Assembly (NCBI GenBank): GCA_964463485.1
Contig: CAYXDO010000215.1
Span: forward strand, 1 to 16,523
Origin: CAYXDO01 sp964463485
GTDB lineage: Bacteria > Myxococcota > Kuafuiibacteriia > Kuafuiibacteriales > Kuafuiibacteriaceae
Direction of reading: 5' to 3'
Length of the DNA stretch: 16,523 nucleotides
A program made the position numbers and the translations under genes. The notes beneath the pieces are model-generated. The model was given only the letters and a program-made list of their open reading frames with translations, was not told the origin of the DNA and ran no database searches. Position 1 is the stretch's first letter; every line of letters begins with the position of its first letter. Of this stretch, positions 1-7,158 are shown in pieces.

Positions 1-22
1 CCCGTGCCCGTGCCCGTGCCCG
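1..22. repeat. CCCGTG hexamer tandem repeat, cut by window edge
   Basis: Three full copies and a partial fourth copy of the hexamer CCCGTG stand at the very start of the window, so the array may extend to the left. It lies upstream of the acyl-CoA synthetase gene, outside any gene I can support. Simple hexamer arrays of this kind are typical of slippage-prone intergenic DNA; no function is visible. Confidence 0.85.
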
Positions 23-37
23 ATCCTGAGGCAGGAT
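23..37. repeat. Small perfect inverted repeat
   Basis: ATCCTG, three-base loop AGG, CAGGAT: a perfect 6-bp stem directly after the hexamer array. The block GGCAGGAT recurs at 46-53, so the stretch also carries a direct repeat. The stem is not followed by a T-run on either strand, so it is not a convincing terminator. Confidence 0.6.
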
Positions 38-54
38 GAGGATTAGGCAGGATT

Positions 55-78
55 AACGGGCCCTAAAACGGGCCCTAA
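55..78. repeat. Two perfect 12-bp tandem copies AACGGGCCCTAA
   Basis: The 12-mer AACGGGCCCTAA occurs twice head to tail without mismatch. Each copy has the palindromic core GGGCCC. It lies about 75 bases upstream of the acyl-CoA synthetase start, a suitable place for a paired regulator site, but a chance duplication within repeat-rich intergenic DNA is equally possible. Confidence 0.6.
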
Positions 79-151
79 GTACAGGTCTCTCGAGTTTTCT
101 GACCATGATGGCGCCTTCTCTTCGCGCCGGTCGGATGGTACACCGTTGCCC

Positions 152-1786
152 ATGCTTTCGGGCCGCATGATGCCGTTTCCGCTCACGCTCACTCACTTCG
201 TGACGCGCGTACAGACCCTGTTCAAGGACCGCGAGGTCGTCAGCCGCACTGCTGACGGGATGATCGTCCGCTCGAGCTACGGAGAGGTCGCTGAGCGCTC
301 ACGCCGGCTCGGGAGCGCTCTGCAAGCGGCGGGAATCAGGCGCGGTGATCGCGTGGCGAGCCTCTGCTGGAACCACCAGCAACACCTCGAGCTCTATCTC
401 GGCGTGCCCTGCTCTGGCGCGGTGCTCCATACGCTGAATCTCCGACTGCACCCCAATGAGCTGGCGTACATCGCCCGCCACGCCGAAGACCAGCTCGTAT
501 TCGTCGACTACTCCCTCGTCCCCTTGTGGCTCAAAATTTTTCCGTCTGTGCCGAGCGTTCGGCACGTCGTGCTCGTGCCCGATGGAGCTCCTCGACCCGA
601 CCTCCCCGGAGCGATCGACTACGAGACCTTCCTCTTCGAGGCGCCGGATAAGTATGAGTTTCCTAACCTCGACGAGAACGACGCGGCGATCGTCTGCTAC
701 ACGTCAGGAACGACCGGAAATCCGAAAGGTGTCGTGTACAGCCACCGGTCGACTACTCTGCACACGCTCGTGTCATGTATGACCGACACCCTCGGCGTCT
801 CCCAAAACGACACGATCTTGCCCGTCGTACCCATGTTCCACGCGAACGCCTGGGGCCTGCCTTATACGGCCGTCTGCGTCGGATCGAAGCTCGTCTTCCC
901 TGGGCCCAAGGTCGATCCGATCTCCCTGCTCGACCTGATGGCCTCGGAAAAAGTCACCATCGCCGCAGGCGTCCCGACGATCTGGCTCGGGATTCTCGCC
1001 CAGCTCGATGAGAACCCATCGAAGTGGGACCTATCCGCGATCAGGTCCATGGTGATCGGCGGAGCCGCAGCTCCTCCGTCGATGATCGCCGGATTCCTCG
1101 AGCGCCACAGGCTCACGGTGACTCACGCGTGGGGCATGACGGAGACGAACCCGCTCGGAACGCTCGCTCGACTCAAACACCACCTCGAGACCAAGTCTCC
1201 TGACGAGAAGGCCGCCGCCCGCGCTTCCCAGGGGTACGCGGTGCCCTTCGTCGAGCTTCGCCATGTGGCCGACGATGGCTCCGTGCTCCCGTGGAACGGC
1301 GAGACCATGGGAGAGCTCGAGGTCCGCGGCCCATGGGTCGCTCGATCCTACTTCGGAGACGAAGGCAACGACCGATTCACCGCCGACGGCTGGTTCAAGA
1401 CCGGAGACGTTGTGACGATCGACGCCGAGGGTTACGTTCGCATCACCGATCGCGCCAAGGACGTCATCAAGTCCGGCGGGGAGTGGATCTCCAGCGTCGC
1501 GCTCGAGAACGCGCTCATGAGTCATCCCTCGGTGCTCGAAGCCGCCGTCTTTGCCGCGCCCCACGCCAAATGGAGCGAGCGACCGGTCGCCGCCATCGTG
1601 CTCAAACCCAACAAGACCGCGACCGAAGAGGAGCTCAAGAGCATGCTCGAGACCCGCTTCGCCAAATTCTGGGTTCCCGACGCGTTCGTCTTCATCTCTC
1701 AAATTCCGCGAACCTCGACTGGAAAATTCCTGAAGACGAAGCTGCGCGCGGATCACCAAAACATCCTCCAGAACCGCGCCGAGTGA
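152..1786 (+). CDS. Acyl-CoA synthetase (AMP-forming), medium-chain AlkK-like
   Basis: Activates a fatty or related carboxylic acid to its CoA thioester through an acyl-adenylate, in the cytoplasm. Hallmarks of the ANL superfamily are visible, numbered from a TTG six bases upstream of the chosen ATG: phosphate-binding loop YTSGTTGNPKG (185-195), FHANAWGLPY (231-240), WGMTETNP (329-336), TGD (419-421), hinge TDRAKDVIKSGGEW (434-447), and catalytic lysine 527 in PRTSTGK. From memory, the order and wording of these blocks closely match Pseudomonas AlkK, a medium-chain acyl-CoA ligase, whose N-terminus also reads Met-Leu followed by a Met-Met pair. That favours the ATG at 152; the TTG at 146 has a weak GGATGG seven bases upstream and cannot be excluded. 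The length (544 aa) is full. No fatty-acid degradation genes adjoin it, so the chain length and pathway stay open. Confidence 0.93.
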   Translation: MLSGRMMPFPLTLTHFVTRVQTLFKDREVVSRTADGMIVRSSYGEVAERSRRLGSALQAAGIRRGDRVASLCWNHQQHLELYLGVPCSGAVLHTLNLRLHPNELAYIARHAEDQLVFVDYSLVPLWLKIFPSVPSVRHVVLVPDGAPRPDLPGAIDYETFLFEAPDKYEFPNLDENDAAIVCYTSGTTGNPKGVVYSHRSTTLHTLVSCMTDTLGVSQNDTILPVVPMFHANAWGLPYTAVCVGSKLVFPGPKVDPISLLDLMASEKVTIAAGVPTIWLGILAQLDENPSKWDLSAIRSMVIGGAAAPPSMIAGFLERHRLTVTHAWGMTETNPLGTLARLKHHLETKSPDEKAAARASQGYAVPFVELRHVADDGSVLPWNGETMGELEVRGPWVARSYFGDEGNDRFTADGWFKTGDVVTIDAEGYVRITDRAKDVIKSGGEWISSVALENALMSHPSVLEAAVFAAPHAKWSERPVAAIVLKPNKTATEEELKSMLETRFAKFWVPDAFVFISQIPRTSTGKFLKTKLRADHQNILQNRAE

Positions 1787-1902
1787 TGTTCTGCGGTTGC
1801 TTCCTCGCCTCGATTTCGCGGGCAACCAAGGGACAACGAAATCGCAACAAGCTCGATCGAACATAGGGGCCGCGTCGCGACGAAAACGTGGGAAACTGGA
1901 GT

Positions 1903-2442
1903 ATGGCGCTTCGTCATTCGCTCGCTCCCACGATGGGGCCGGTCGCTCACGTCCTCGCGCTCGCCTCCCTCGCGCTCGTCTCTTTGGCGAGTTGTGCGAT
2001 TCCGCGCGCCGACGCGGACAAACCGAAGCCCACGTTCGAAGTCACCAAATCCGAAGCGGAGTGGAAGAAACAACTCTCCGCTCCGGCGTACGACGTGATC
2101 CGGGAGAAAGGGACGGAGCGCGCCTTCTCCGGCGCCTACTGGAACCATCACGAGGCCGGGGTCTATCGATGCGCGGCGTGCGGTCGCCCGCTCTTCTCTT
2201 CGGACCACAAATACGACTCAGGAACGGGATGGCCCAGCTATTACCAACCCATCGATGCCAAGGCCGTGCTGGCCGAGCGCGATGATGCCTACGGGATGAG
2301 TCGCACCGAGGTCATGTGCAGCCGATGCGGCGCTCACCTCGGTCACGTGTTCGACGACGGTCCCAAACCTACCGGGCTGCGCTACTGCATCAACTCCATC
2401 TCCTTGGCTTTCGTTCCCACCTCCACGGCAGCGCATCCCTGA
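1903..2442 (+). CDS. msrB: Peptide methionine-(R)-S-oxide reductase MsrB, lipoprotein form
   Basis: Reduces methionine-R-sulfoxide in oxidised proteins. Numbered from the ATG at 1903 (179 aa), zinc ligands are two CxxC pairs, C90/C93 and C139/C142; the catalytic cysteine is C162 in LRYCINSISL; GTGWPS lies at 107-112 and HLGHVFDDGP at 145-154. The position that is a resolving cysteine in many bacterial MsrB proteins (SGCGWPS) is threonine here, so recycling may use a different cysteine or direct reduction by thioredoxin. The N-terminus has a hydrophobic stretch ending LVSLASC (C31), a lipobox, so the enzyme is probably exported and lipid-anchored, serving envelope proteins. GGAAA seven bases before the ATG acts as ribosome site; the GTG at 1888 lacks one. 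It is 116 bases after the synthetase gene, in the same direction, with no visible terminator between. Confidence 0.95.
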   Translation: MALRHSLAPTMGPVAHVLALASLALVSLASCAIPRADADKPKPTFEVTKSEAEWKKQLSAPAYDVIREKGTERAFSGAYWNHHEAGVYRCAACGRPLFSSDHKYDSGTGWPSYYQPIDAKAVLAERDDAYGMSRTEVMCSRCGAHLGHVFDDGPKPTGLRYCINSISLAFVPTSTAAHP

Positions 2443-2464
2443 GGGCTCGCACGCGCCCCCGAAT

Positions 2465-3274
2465 TCAAAGGGCTCGAAATTCCGCCCGCAGCTCCCGCTC
2501 GACCGTCCCAAACAGCGGATCGAGCTCCACATTCTCTCTCCATGCGAGACCCATCGCCACCAGGTCGAGGGTCTTCTTGATCTTGGCCCCCGAGATCACA
2601 TGCCCCTGGTCGTTGCGGTCCCGCCCCAGCATGAACAGAGTGTCGCTCACGGCGAGCGCCGATCCGATGTCGTGGGTGACGACGATGATCGTGTTGTACT
2701 CGTGAGTGTTGGCGACTTCCTGCAGGAGCTTCATTACGTCGGACAGCGCTGCTGGGTCGAGCCCCGAAAACGGCTCGTCCATGAGCAGCAGCTGGGGCCT
2801 TCGCATCAGCTGCTGGGCGATGGCGGCGCGCTGCCGTTGACCTCCAGAGAGTTGGCTTGGGTGGAAGCTCTCCCGGTGGGACAGTCCAAAGCGTCCCAGC
2901 AGCTCCTTGGCGAGCTTCCTCGACTCGGCGCCGGAGACTCCGTTCGCGATCCCCACGATCTCCAGGTTCGAGAGGATCGTGCGGTGGCGAAGCAACGGGT
3001 AGCTCTGGAAGACGACTCCGACCGACCCTGGCGCCAGCGCTCTGTTGTCGGGCCCAAGGACGGTGCCCGAGTCCGGCGCGTCGAGGCCGGCGATGATTCG
3101 AAGGAGCCTCGTCTTGCCGACGCCCGAGGGCCCGAGGAGCGACGCGACCTGCCCAGTGACCTTTCCCGGTCGAACGAGGTCCCTGATCCTGAAGCTCACG
3201 CCTTCGAGGATTTGTGCTCCTCCGAGCCTCTGCGACACGCCCTCGAGGGTCAGCAGGATCGTCGCCTCACTCAT
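2465..3274 (-). CDS. ABC transporter ATPase, NitT/TauT (SsuB-like) type
   Basis: Cytoplasmic ATPase that powers the importer encoded just upstream. In the 269-aa product: Walker A GPSGVGKT (48-55), Q-loop Q90, signature LSGGQ (142-146), Walker B LLLMDEP (162-168), D-loop GLD (171-173) and switch histidine H201, so all catalytic parts are intact. A C-terminal tail of about 50 residues follows the ATPase core. The open frame extends much further upstream, but the start is fixed by context: the ATG at 3274 overlaps the permease stop as ATGA, and the protein homology begins there (ILLTLEGVSQRLGG). Translation is therefore probably coupled to the permease. It is the last gene of the - strand run, and its stop is 22 bases from the msrB stop. 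The nitrate/sulfonate/taurine-type assignment follows from the partner permease and general family resemblance; the substrate is not shown. Confidence 0.92.
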   Translation of the reverse strand: MSEATILLTLEGVSQRLGGAQILEGVSFRIRDLVRPGKVTGQVASLLGPSGVGKTRLLRIIAGLDAPDSGTVLGPDNRALAPGSVGVVFQSYPLLRHRTILSNLEIVGIANGVSGAESRKLAKELLGRFGLSHRESFHPSQLSGGQRQRAAIAQQLMRRPQLLLMDEPFSGLDPAALSDVMKLLQEVANTHEYNTIIVVTHDIGSALAVSDTLFMLGRDRNDQGHVISGAKIKKTLDLVAMGLAWRENVELDPLFGTVERELRAEFRAL

Positions 3275-4068
3275 CTCTTGACCCGTTCCTGAATCGCATA
3301 GGGGCAGAGGGCGCGGACGAGCAGAGCCATTCCGAAGTCCAGGAGCAAACCGAGGCCGAGGATCGCGAGGAGGACCGCGTAAACCTCGGCCAAATGAAAG
3401 TGTTTGTTCTGGTTCAAAATCAGCGCACCAATGCCGCCCTCCGAGCGAGAGATTCCCTCGACCATGGTGATCATGGCCCACCCGATCGCGAGGTTCTGGC
3501 GAAGGATATCGAGGGCCTTGTCGAGGGTGCCGCGCACGACCACCTCCCAGAAGATCCGAAGCTCGCTCGCGCCGAGGACGCGCATGTGATCGATCTGTTC
3601 GCGGGGGATCTCGAGCACGACCTGCGACATCGCGGTGACGAAGAAGGTGCTCATCCCGAAGGTGAGGAGCACGACCTTGAGCGAGTAGCCGCCGCCGGTG
3701 AGCAAGGTGAACGGGAACACGAGGCCGGTCAGTCCGAGGAAGCGAAGCTTCGAAGCCGCGGCCGCGAGCGGCCGAAAGAAGGCGATCACCGTCGCATACG
3801 ACAAACTCATCGAAATCACGACGGTGAAGAAGAGGGAGTGGAGAATCAGCTTCAGCGTGGTGAAGATCTCCGGACCCATGCCGTCGGTCCACCAGAGTCG
3901 GCCGAAGGCATCGAGGACTTCGTCAGGCCCAGGCAGCGTCTCGAAAGGAGACGTGATCCAGACGAGCAGCGCGGCGCCGACCCACGCGATCAGGATCGCG
4001 GTGGTCGTGGACCCCTCAGTCACTCGATTCGGCAGAAAGGCGTCGACGATTCGATTCTTCGAGGGCAC
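3271..4068 (-). CDS. ABC transporter permease, NitT/TauT type
   Basis: Inner-membrane permease of 265 aa. Hydrophobic segments lie roughly at 22-40, 71-97, 108-125, 129-150, 190-205 and 227-250, giving five or six helices as usual for this family. The cytoplasmic EAA loop that contacts the ATPase is at about 157-190, with GAS at 166-168 and a following amphipathic stretch. The start is taken as GTG at 4068, one base after the stop of the OmpA-domain gene. No strong ribosome site is visible there, so translation is probably coupled. A GTG at 4023 is a possible shorter start. The frame stays open upstream into the preceding gene, but that part is out of frame with it and not membrane-like. One permease gene implies a homodimer. 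The stop overlaps the ATPase start by four bases. Confidence 0.9.
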   Translation of the reverse strand: MPSKNRIVDAFLPNRVTEGSTTTAILIAWVGAALLVWITSPFETLPGPDEVLDAFGRLWWTDGMGPEIFTTLKLILHSLFFTVVISMSLSYATVIAFFRPLAAAASKLRFLGLTGLVFPFTLLTGGGYSLKVVLLTFGMSTFFVTAMSQVVLEIPREQIDHMRVLGASELRIFWEVVVRGTLDKALDILRQNLAIGWAMITMVEGISRSEGGIGALILNQNKHFHLAEVYAVLLAILGLGLLLDFGMALLVRALCPYAIQERVKR

Positions 4069-4069
4069 G

Positions 4070-5833
4070 TCAGTTGGCGGTGCCGAGCAGGATCTCCACT
4101 CGGCGGTTTTTGGCGCGACCGTCCGGAGCCGAGTTCGACTCGAGAGGTTGAGTCTGGCCGTGGGCGAAGACTTTGATTCGGCTGTTTGGAAAATTCGTGG
4201 GTGACTTGGCTTCGAGCCACTTCTTGACGGCAAACGCGCGGTCTTCGGAGAGTTGCTGGTTCTTTTCAGCGGAGCCCACGTTGTCGGTGTGCCCGTGGAT
4301 CTCGACCATCGTGCCGCCGGCAACGACGAGGTCGGTGAACATCGTCTCGAGCTCCCGCTTGGTCTCGGGCAGGAAGTCTGCCTTTCCCGTCGCGAACTTG
4401 ATGTCCCAGGCGCGCTTGCTGACGAGCTGCTTGAGTTGCTGGCCCGCCGTGAAGGTCGCGAGATCGGCGCTCGACCTCTCCGCCTCCGGCGCCTTCGCGA
4501 GGTCCTTCACGAAGGACGTATCGAGGATCTCCGACACTGGGTAGTAGCTCGGCAGGAGCTTCGGATACTGTGACTTCACGACGTCCCCGAAGACCGTGTA
4601 GGTGGCCGCAAAGATGTTCGTCGAGCCGGCGGCGAGGCCGAACAGGTGCAGGTTGTCGGCGAGATTGTTGACCGACGATCCGCCGAGCTCCACGGCGAGG
4701 CCGGTTTTGTCCTTGGCCGATACGACCCGAAAATATTTGTACCAATACGCCGCGTCCTTCTCTCCGTAGACGACCGCCGACAGCGCAGAGGCCCGTCGAA
4801 GCGCTTCGTCGTCGGCTTTGATTTGATCGGCGGCCTCGAAGGAAGCCATGAGCAAGTTGTCGACGTCCTGGCGATGGGCATTCATCCACTTGGGGATGCC
4901 GATGATGACGTTCGGCATCTGCGATCGGTACTCGCGGGTCGAAACGATGGAGACGAGGCCACCTTTTTCCTCGGCGATGGTCACGTCACCTGGCGTCCAA
5001 GTGACGGCGCCCTGGACGCAGCGCTTCTCTGTCTCACCGGTCTTCATGTTCTTCAGGTCCGCGCAATACCCACTCACATATTTCTGGCCGGCGTCGATGT
5101 AGTCAGACGCCGCGACCCAGTTGAGCGCGTCTGGGTCGTAGGTGGTCTCGTCGGGGTTGTTGGGGATTCGATTGTCGCCGAGCCACTTGAGCGCGATGTT
5201 CCAGTCCCCATCGCGGAGCACCCCGGCGACCAAGCCTCCTCGCGCCTTCTGAGGGTCTTGCTTCCACTCCGGCGGACCCATGAATTTGTCCTCCCCACGC
5301 GAATAACCCAGCGAGCCCACGACGGTCGCGAGATATTCCTTGCCGAGCGGGGCGAGGCGGTCGTTGATCCCTTTCAAGAAGGTCGCCGAACCGTCGCCCA
5401 TGATGGCGACGAAGTGAGCACCCTCGGCCGGGTTGGCCTCACCTTTCTTGAGTCGTTCGGCGAGCGTGAGCAGGAGATTTTGCATCTGGTCGACGCTGTC
5501 TTCACGGACGAGCTTGAGGTTCAAGCCCTTCTGGCACATGGCGCTGCCCTGAGCAGCCTGTTTGCCCCCGTTGGCGAGGATCAGGCCGGCCTGCGCGTTC
5601 CAGGCCCAAAGGTAGAACCGAAGCTCCGGCTTGTCTGCGCAGCCCGGCGCTACACTCGAAGGCGCCGCAGAGATCCCGGGATCGTCGGGCAGCGAGACCT
5701 GAGGTGGTACGTTGGTCTTGGGTCGGTCCGCAGGGGGAGCGATTTTTTCGATGTTGACGTAGACGCCGGCGCCTACCGCACCCAACACCACCATGGTGAT
5801 GAGTCCTTTGGCCAGCGGAGTGAGTCTTGCCAC
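4070..5833 (-). CDS. Binding protein-OmpA fusion, membrane-anchored and cell-wall-binding
   Basis: A 587-aa fusion. Residues about 8-27 are one hydrophobic helix without a clear signal-peptidase site, so it should anchor the protein in the inner membrane. A proline-rich linker (32-62) follows, then a periplasmic solute-binding domain (about 65-445) closely similar to the upstream gene, with cysteines 65, 100, 257 and 272 conserved. Residues about 475-585 are an OmpA-type peptidoglycan-binding domain: HGHTDNVG (513-520, D517), LSEDRA (528-533, R532) and NRRVEIL (576-582). The Asp and Arg that bind diaminopimelate in this family are thus present. The GTG start at 5833 has an excellent GGAGGA ribosome site seven bases upstream. 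The permease begins one base after the stop. I infer a binding protein held between inner membrane and wall that feeds the permease. Known annotations pair this domain type with phosphate binding, but I cannot confirm a ligand. Confidence 0.88.
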   Translation of the reverse strand: MARLTPLAKGLITMVVLGAVGAGVYVNIEKIAPPADRPKTNVPPQVSLPDDPGISAAPSSVAPGCADKPELRFYLWAWNAQAGLILANGGKQAAQGSAMCQKGLNLKLVREDSVDQMQNLLLTLAERLKKGEANPAEGAHFVAIMGDGSATFLKGINDRLAPLGKEYLATVVGSLGYSRGEDKFMGPPEWKQDPQKARGGLVAGVLRDGDWNIALKWLGDNRIPNNPDETTYDPDALNWVAASDYIDAGQKYVSGYCADLKNMKTGETEKRCVQGAVTWTPGDVTIAEEKGGLVSIVSTREYRSQMPNVIIGIPKWMNAHRQDVDNLLMASFEAADQIKADDEALRRASALSAVVYGEKDAAYWYKYFRVVSAKDKTGLAVELGGSSVNNLADNLHLFGLAAGSTNIFAATYTVFGDVVKSQYPKLLPSYYPVSEILDTSFVKDLAKAPEAERSSADLATFTAGQQLKQLVSKRAWDIKFATGKADFLPETKRELETMFTDLVVAGGTMVEIHGHTDNVGSAEKNQQLSEDRAFAVKKWLEAKSPTNFPNSRIKVFAHGQTQPLESNSAPDGRAKNRRVEILLGTAN

Positions 5834-5840
5834 GGTGCTA

Positions 5841-5846
5841 TCCTCC
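5841..5846 (-). promoter_or_regulatory. Ribosome binding site deciding the GTG start of the OmpA fusion
   Basis: On the - strand the sequence reads GGAGGA, followed by seven bases and GTG at 5833. It is the strongest Shine-Dalgarno match in the operon and settles this unusual start codon. It is exactly complementary to TCCTCC in the palindrome at 5874-5887, so the two could pair in the mRNA. Confidence 0.75.
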
Positions 5847-5859
5847 GGTTCCGAATCGA

Positions 5860-7119
5860 TCAGCGCTTCTTGGGGAGGAGCTCCTCCAAAAAGGAGGTGT
5901 CCAGGATTTCGGCGGCCGGATAAAAGCTCGGGAAGAGCTTCGGATACTGCGACTTCACGACCTCTCCGAAGGCCGTGTAAGTCTGCGCAAAGAGGTTCTT
6001 GCCCCCCTTCTCGAGGCCGAACAGATGTGCGTTGTCGGCGAGATTGCTGACCGCGGACCCACCGAGCTCGACTTCCAGGCCCTGCTTGTCCTTCACCTTC
6101 TGAACCTTGAAGTACTTGAACCAGTAGTTCCCGTCCTTTTCAGCATAGACCACCGCGGAGATCGCGGACGCCTTCTTGAGCGCCTCGTCCGAGGCCTTGA
6201 TCTGATCCGCGCCCTCGAAGGTCGCGGAGAGGAGACCCGTGACGGCGGGGCGATTCTCGCCCACCCACTTTCGGATCCCGATGATCACCTGCGGCATCTG
6301 AGTACGGTACTCGTTGGTCCCGACGATGCTGACCAGACCGCCTTTCATTTCAGCGACCGTGACGTCACCCGGCGTCCAGGTGACGACGCCGTTGACGCAC
6401 TTCTTCTCGGTCTTGCCGGTCTTGAGGTTCTTGAGGTCGGTGCAGTAGCCGCTCACGTATTTTTGAGCCGCGTCGACGTAGTCGCTCGCGTTCACCCAAT
6501 TGAGGGCGTCGGGGTCGTAGGACGTCTCGTCTGGGTTGTTGGCGATCTTGTGATCACCAAGCCAGCGCAAAGCGATGTTCCAGTCGCCGTCGCGCAAGAC
6601 ACCAGCGACGAGCCCACCCTTGGCGGATTCGGGCTTGGTCTTCCATTCGGGCGGGCCCATGAATTTGTCCTCGCCACGTGAATAACCGGTCGAACCCACC
6701 ACGACGGCCATATACTCCTTACCCATCTTCGAGAGGCGGTCGTTCACGCCCTTCAAGAACGAGGCGGCGCCGTCTCCCATGATCCCGACGAAATGAGCTC
6801 CGGCAGCGGGCTGCTTCTCGCCCTTTTTCAGTCCCTCGGCGAAGGTAACCAACAAATTCTGCATTTGGTCGACGTTGTCTTCGCGGACGAGCTTGAGATT
6901 CACTCCGTGCTGACACATGAGGCTGCCTTCGGCGGCCTGTTTGCCCCCGGTGGCGAGCATCAGCCCCGCCTGCGAGTTCCAGGCCCACAAGTACAGGCGT
7001 GTCTCCGGCGCGCCGTTGCAGCTCTTGGCCTCGGGCGCTGCCCACGCCGGCTCCCCGAGCAGGGCAATGGCGCTCGCGCCCACCAGGAAGAGCGGTCGAG
7101 TGATCTTCGCTTTGTTCAT
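5860..7119 (-). CDS. Periplasmic solute-binding protein of the ABC importer
   Basis: A 419-aa exported protein. It has a classical signal peptide: basic start, hydrophobic core at 9-22, and a cleavage site AWA-A after residue 27. The mature part is one binding domain that begins with ETRLYLWAWNSQ and aligns end to end with the next gene; by hand, the central 180 residues are more than three quarters identical. Four cysteines (before LYLWAW, in MCQHG, SGYC and KKCVNG) are shared, suggesting two disulfides. Blocks such as GVLRDGDWNIAL, NNPDETSYDPDALNWV and TWTPGDV are conserved in both. The protein ends after LDTSFLEELLPKKR, where the paralogue goes on into a linker and OmpA domain. The ATG at 7119 has GGGAGG ten bases upstream. 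The gene opens the transporter block, 39 bases after the lipoprotein gene and 26 before its paralogue. It looks like the freely diffusing receptor; the ligand is unknown. Confidence 0.88.
   Translation of the reverse strand: MNKAKITRPLFLVGASAIALLGEPAWAAPEAKSCNGAPETRLYLWAWNSQAGLMLATGGKQAAEGSLMCQHGVNLKLVREDNVDQMQNLLVTFAEGLKKGEKQPAAGAHFVGIMGDGAASFLKGVNDRLSKMGKEYMAVVVGSTGYSRGEDKFMGPPEWKTKPESAKGGLVAGVLRDGDWNIALRWLGDHKIANNPDETSYDPDALNWVNASDYVDAAQKYVSGYCTDLKNLKTGKTEKKCVNGVVTWTPGDVTVAEMKGGLVSIVGTNEYRTQMPQVIIGIRKWVGENRPAVTGLLSATFEGADQIKASDEALKKASAISAVVYAEKDGNYWFKYFKVQKVKDKQGLEVELGGSAVSNLADNAHLFGLEKGGKNLFAQTYTAFGEVVKSQYPKLFPSFYPAAEILDTSFLEELLPKKR
5874..5887 (-). promoter_or_regulatory. 14-bp perfect palindrome at 3' end of the binding-protein gene
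   Basis: GGAGGAGCTCCTCC is perfectly self-complementary and is flanked by AAAAAGGAGG (5888-5897), which allows an alternative CCTCC-T5-GGAGG stem on the - strand. It lies in the last codons of the soluble binding-protein gene, just upstream of the next ribosome site. Possible roles are 3' protection of the binding-protein mRNA or translational coupling. The glutamate and leucine codons here may also produce it by chance. Confidence 0.4.
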
Positions 7120-7120
7120 G

Positions 7121-7138
7121 GGCGGGGAGCCTCCCGCC
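7121..7138 (-). promoter_or_regulatory. Hairpin enclosing the ribosome site of the binding-protein gene
   Basis: On the - strand GGCGGG (7138-7133) and CCCGCC (7126-7121) form a perfect 6-bp GC stem around the loop AGGCTC. The likely Shine-Dalgarno GGGAGG (7135-7130) lies half in the stem and half in the loop. The 3' arm ends one base before the ATG. Folding would hide the ribosome site, so this may regulate translation or couple it to the upstream gene. Confidence 0.5.
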
Positions 7139-7158
7139 GAATCGTCCGAGCGTCAAGC

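Noticed and set aside
23..37. Intrinsic terminator
   Set aside because: Short stem without a following T-run on either strand.
1031..1864. 277-residue - strand frame opposite the acyl-CoA synthetase
   Set aside because: It lies opposite the best-supported gene of the window and has no recognisable domain.
2443..2464. Bidirectional terminator between msrB and the ATPase gene
   Set aside because: The 22-base gap offers only a weak GGGC/GCCC pairing and no T-runs.
2465..3892. 475-residue reading of the ATPase frame
   Set aside because: The first 206 residues are arginine-rich, out of frame with the permease they overlap, and show no domain. The ATPase homology and the ATGA junction place the start at 3274.
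3271..4323. 350-residue reading of the permease frame
   Set aside because: The extra N-terminus overlaps the OmpA domain of the upstream gene in another frame and is not membrane-like; the GTG at 4068 gives the normal length.
4646..5923. Long + strand open frame (425 residues) opposite the receptor-OmpA gene
   Set aside because: It mirrors the codon structure of a well-supported gene on the other strand; a similar mirror frame lies opposite the paralogous receptor (5827-6681). GC-rich genes leave such antisense frames.
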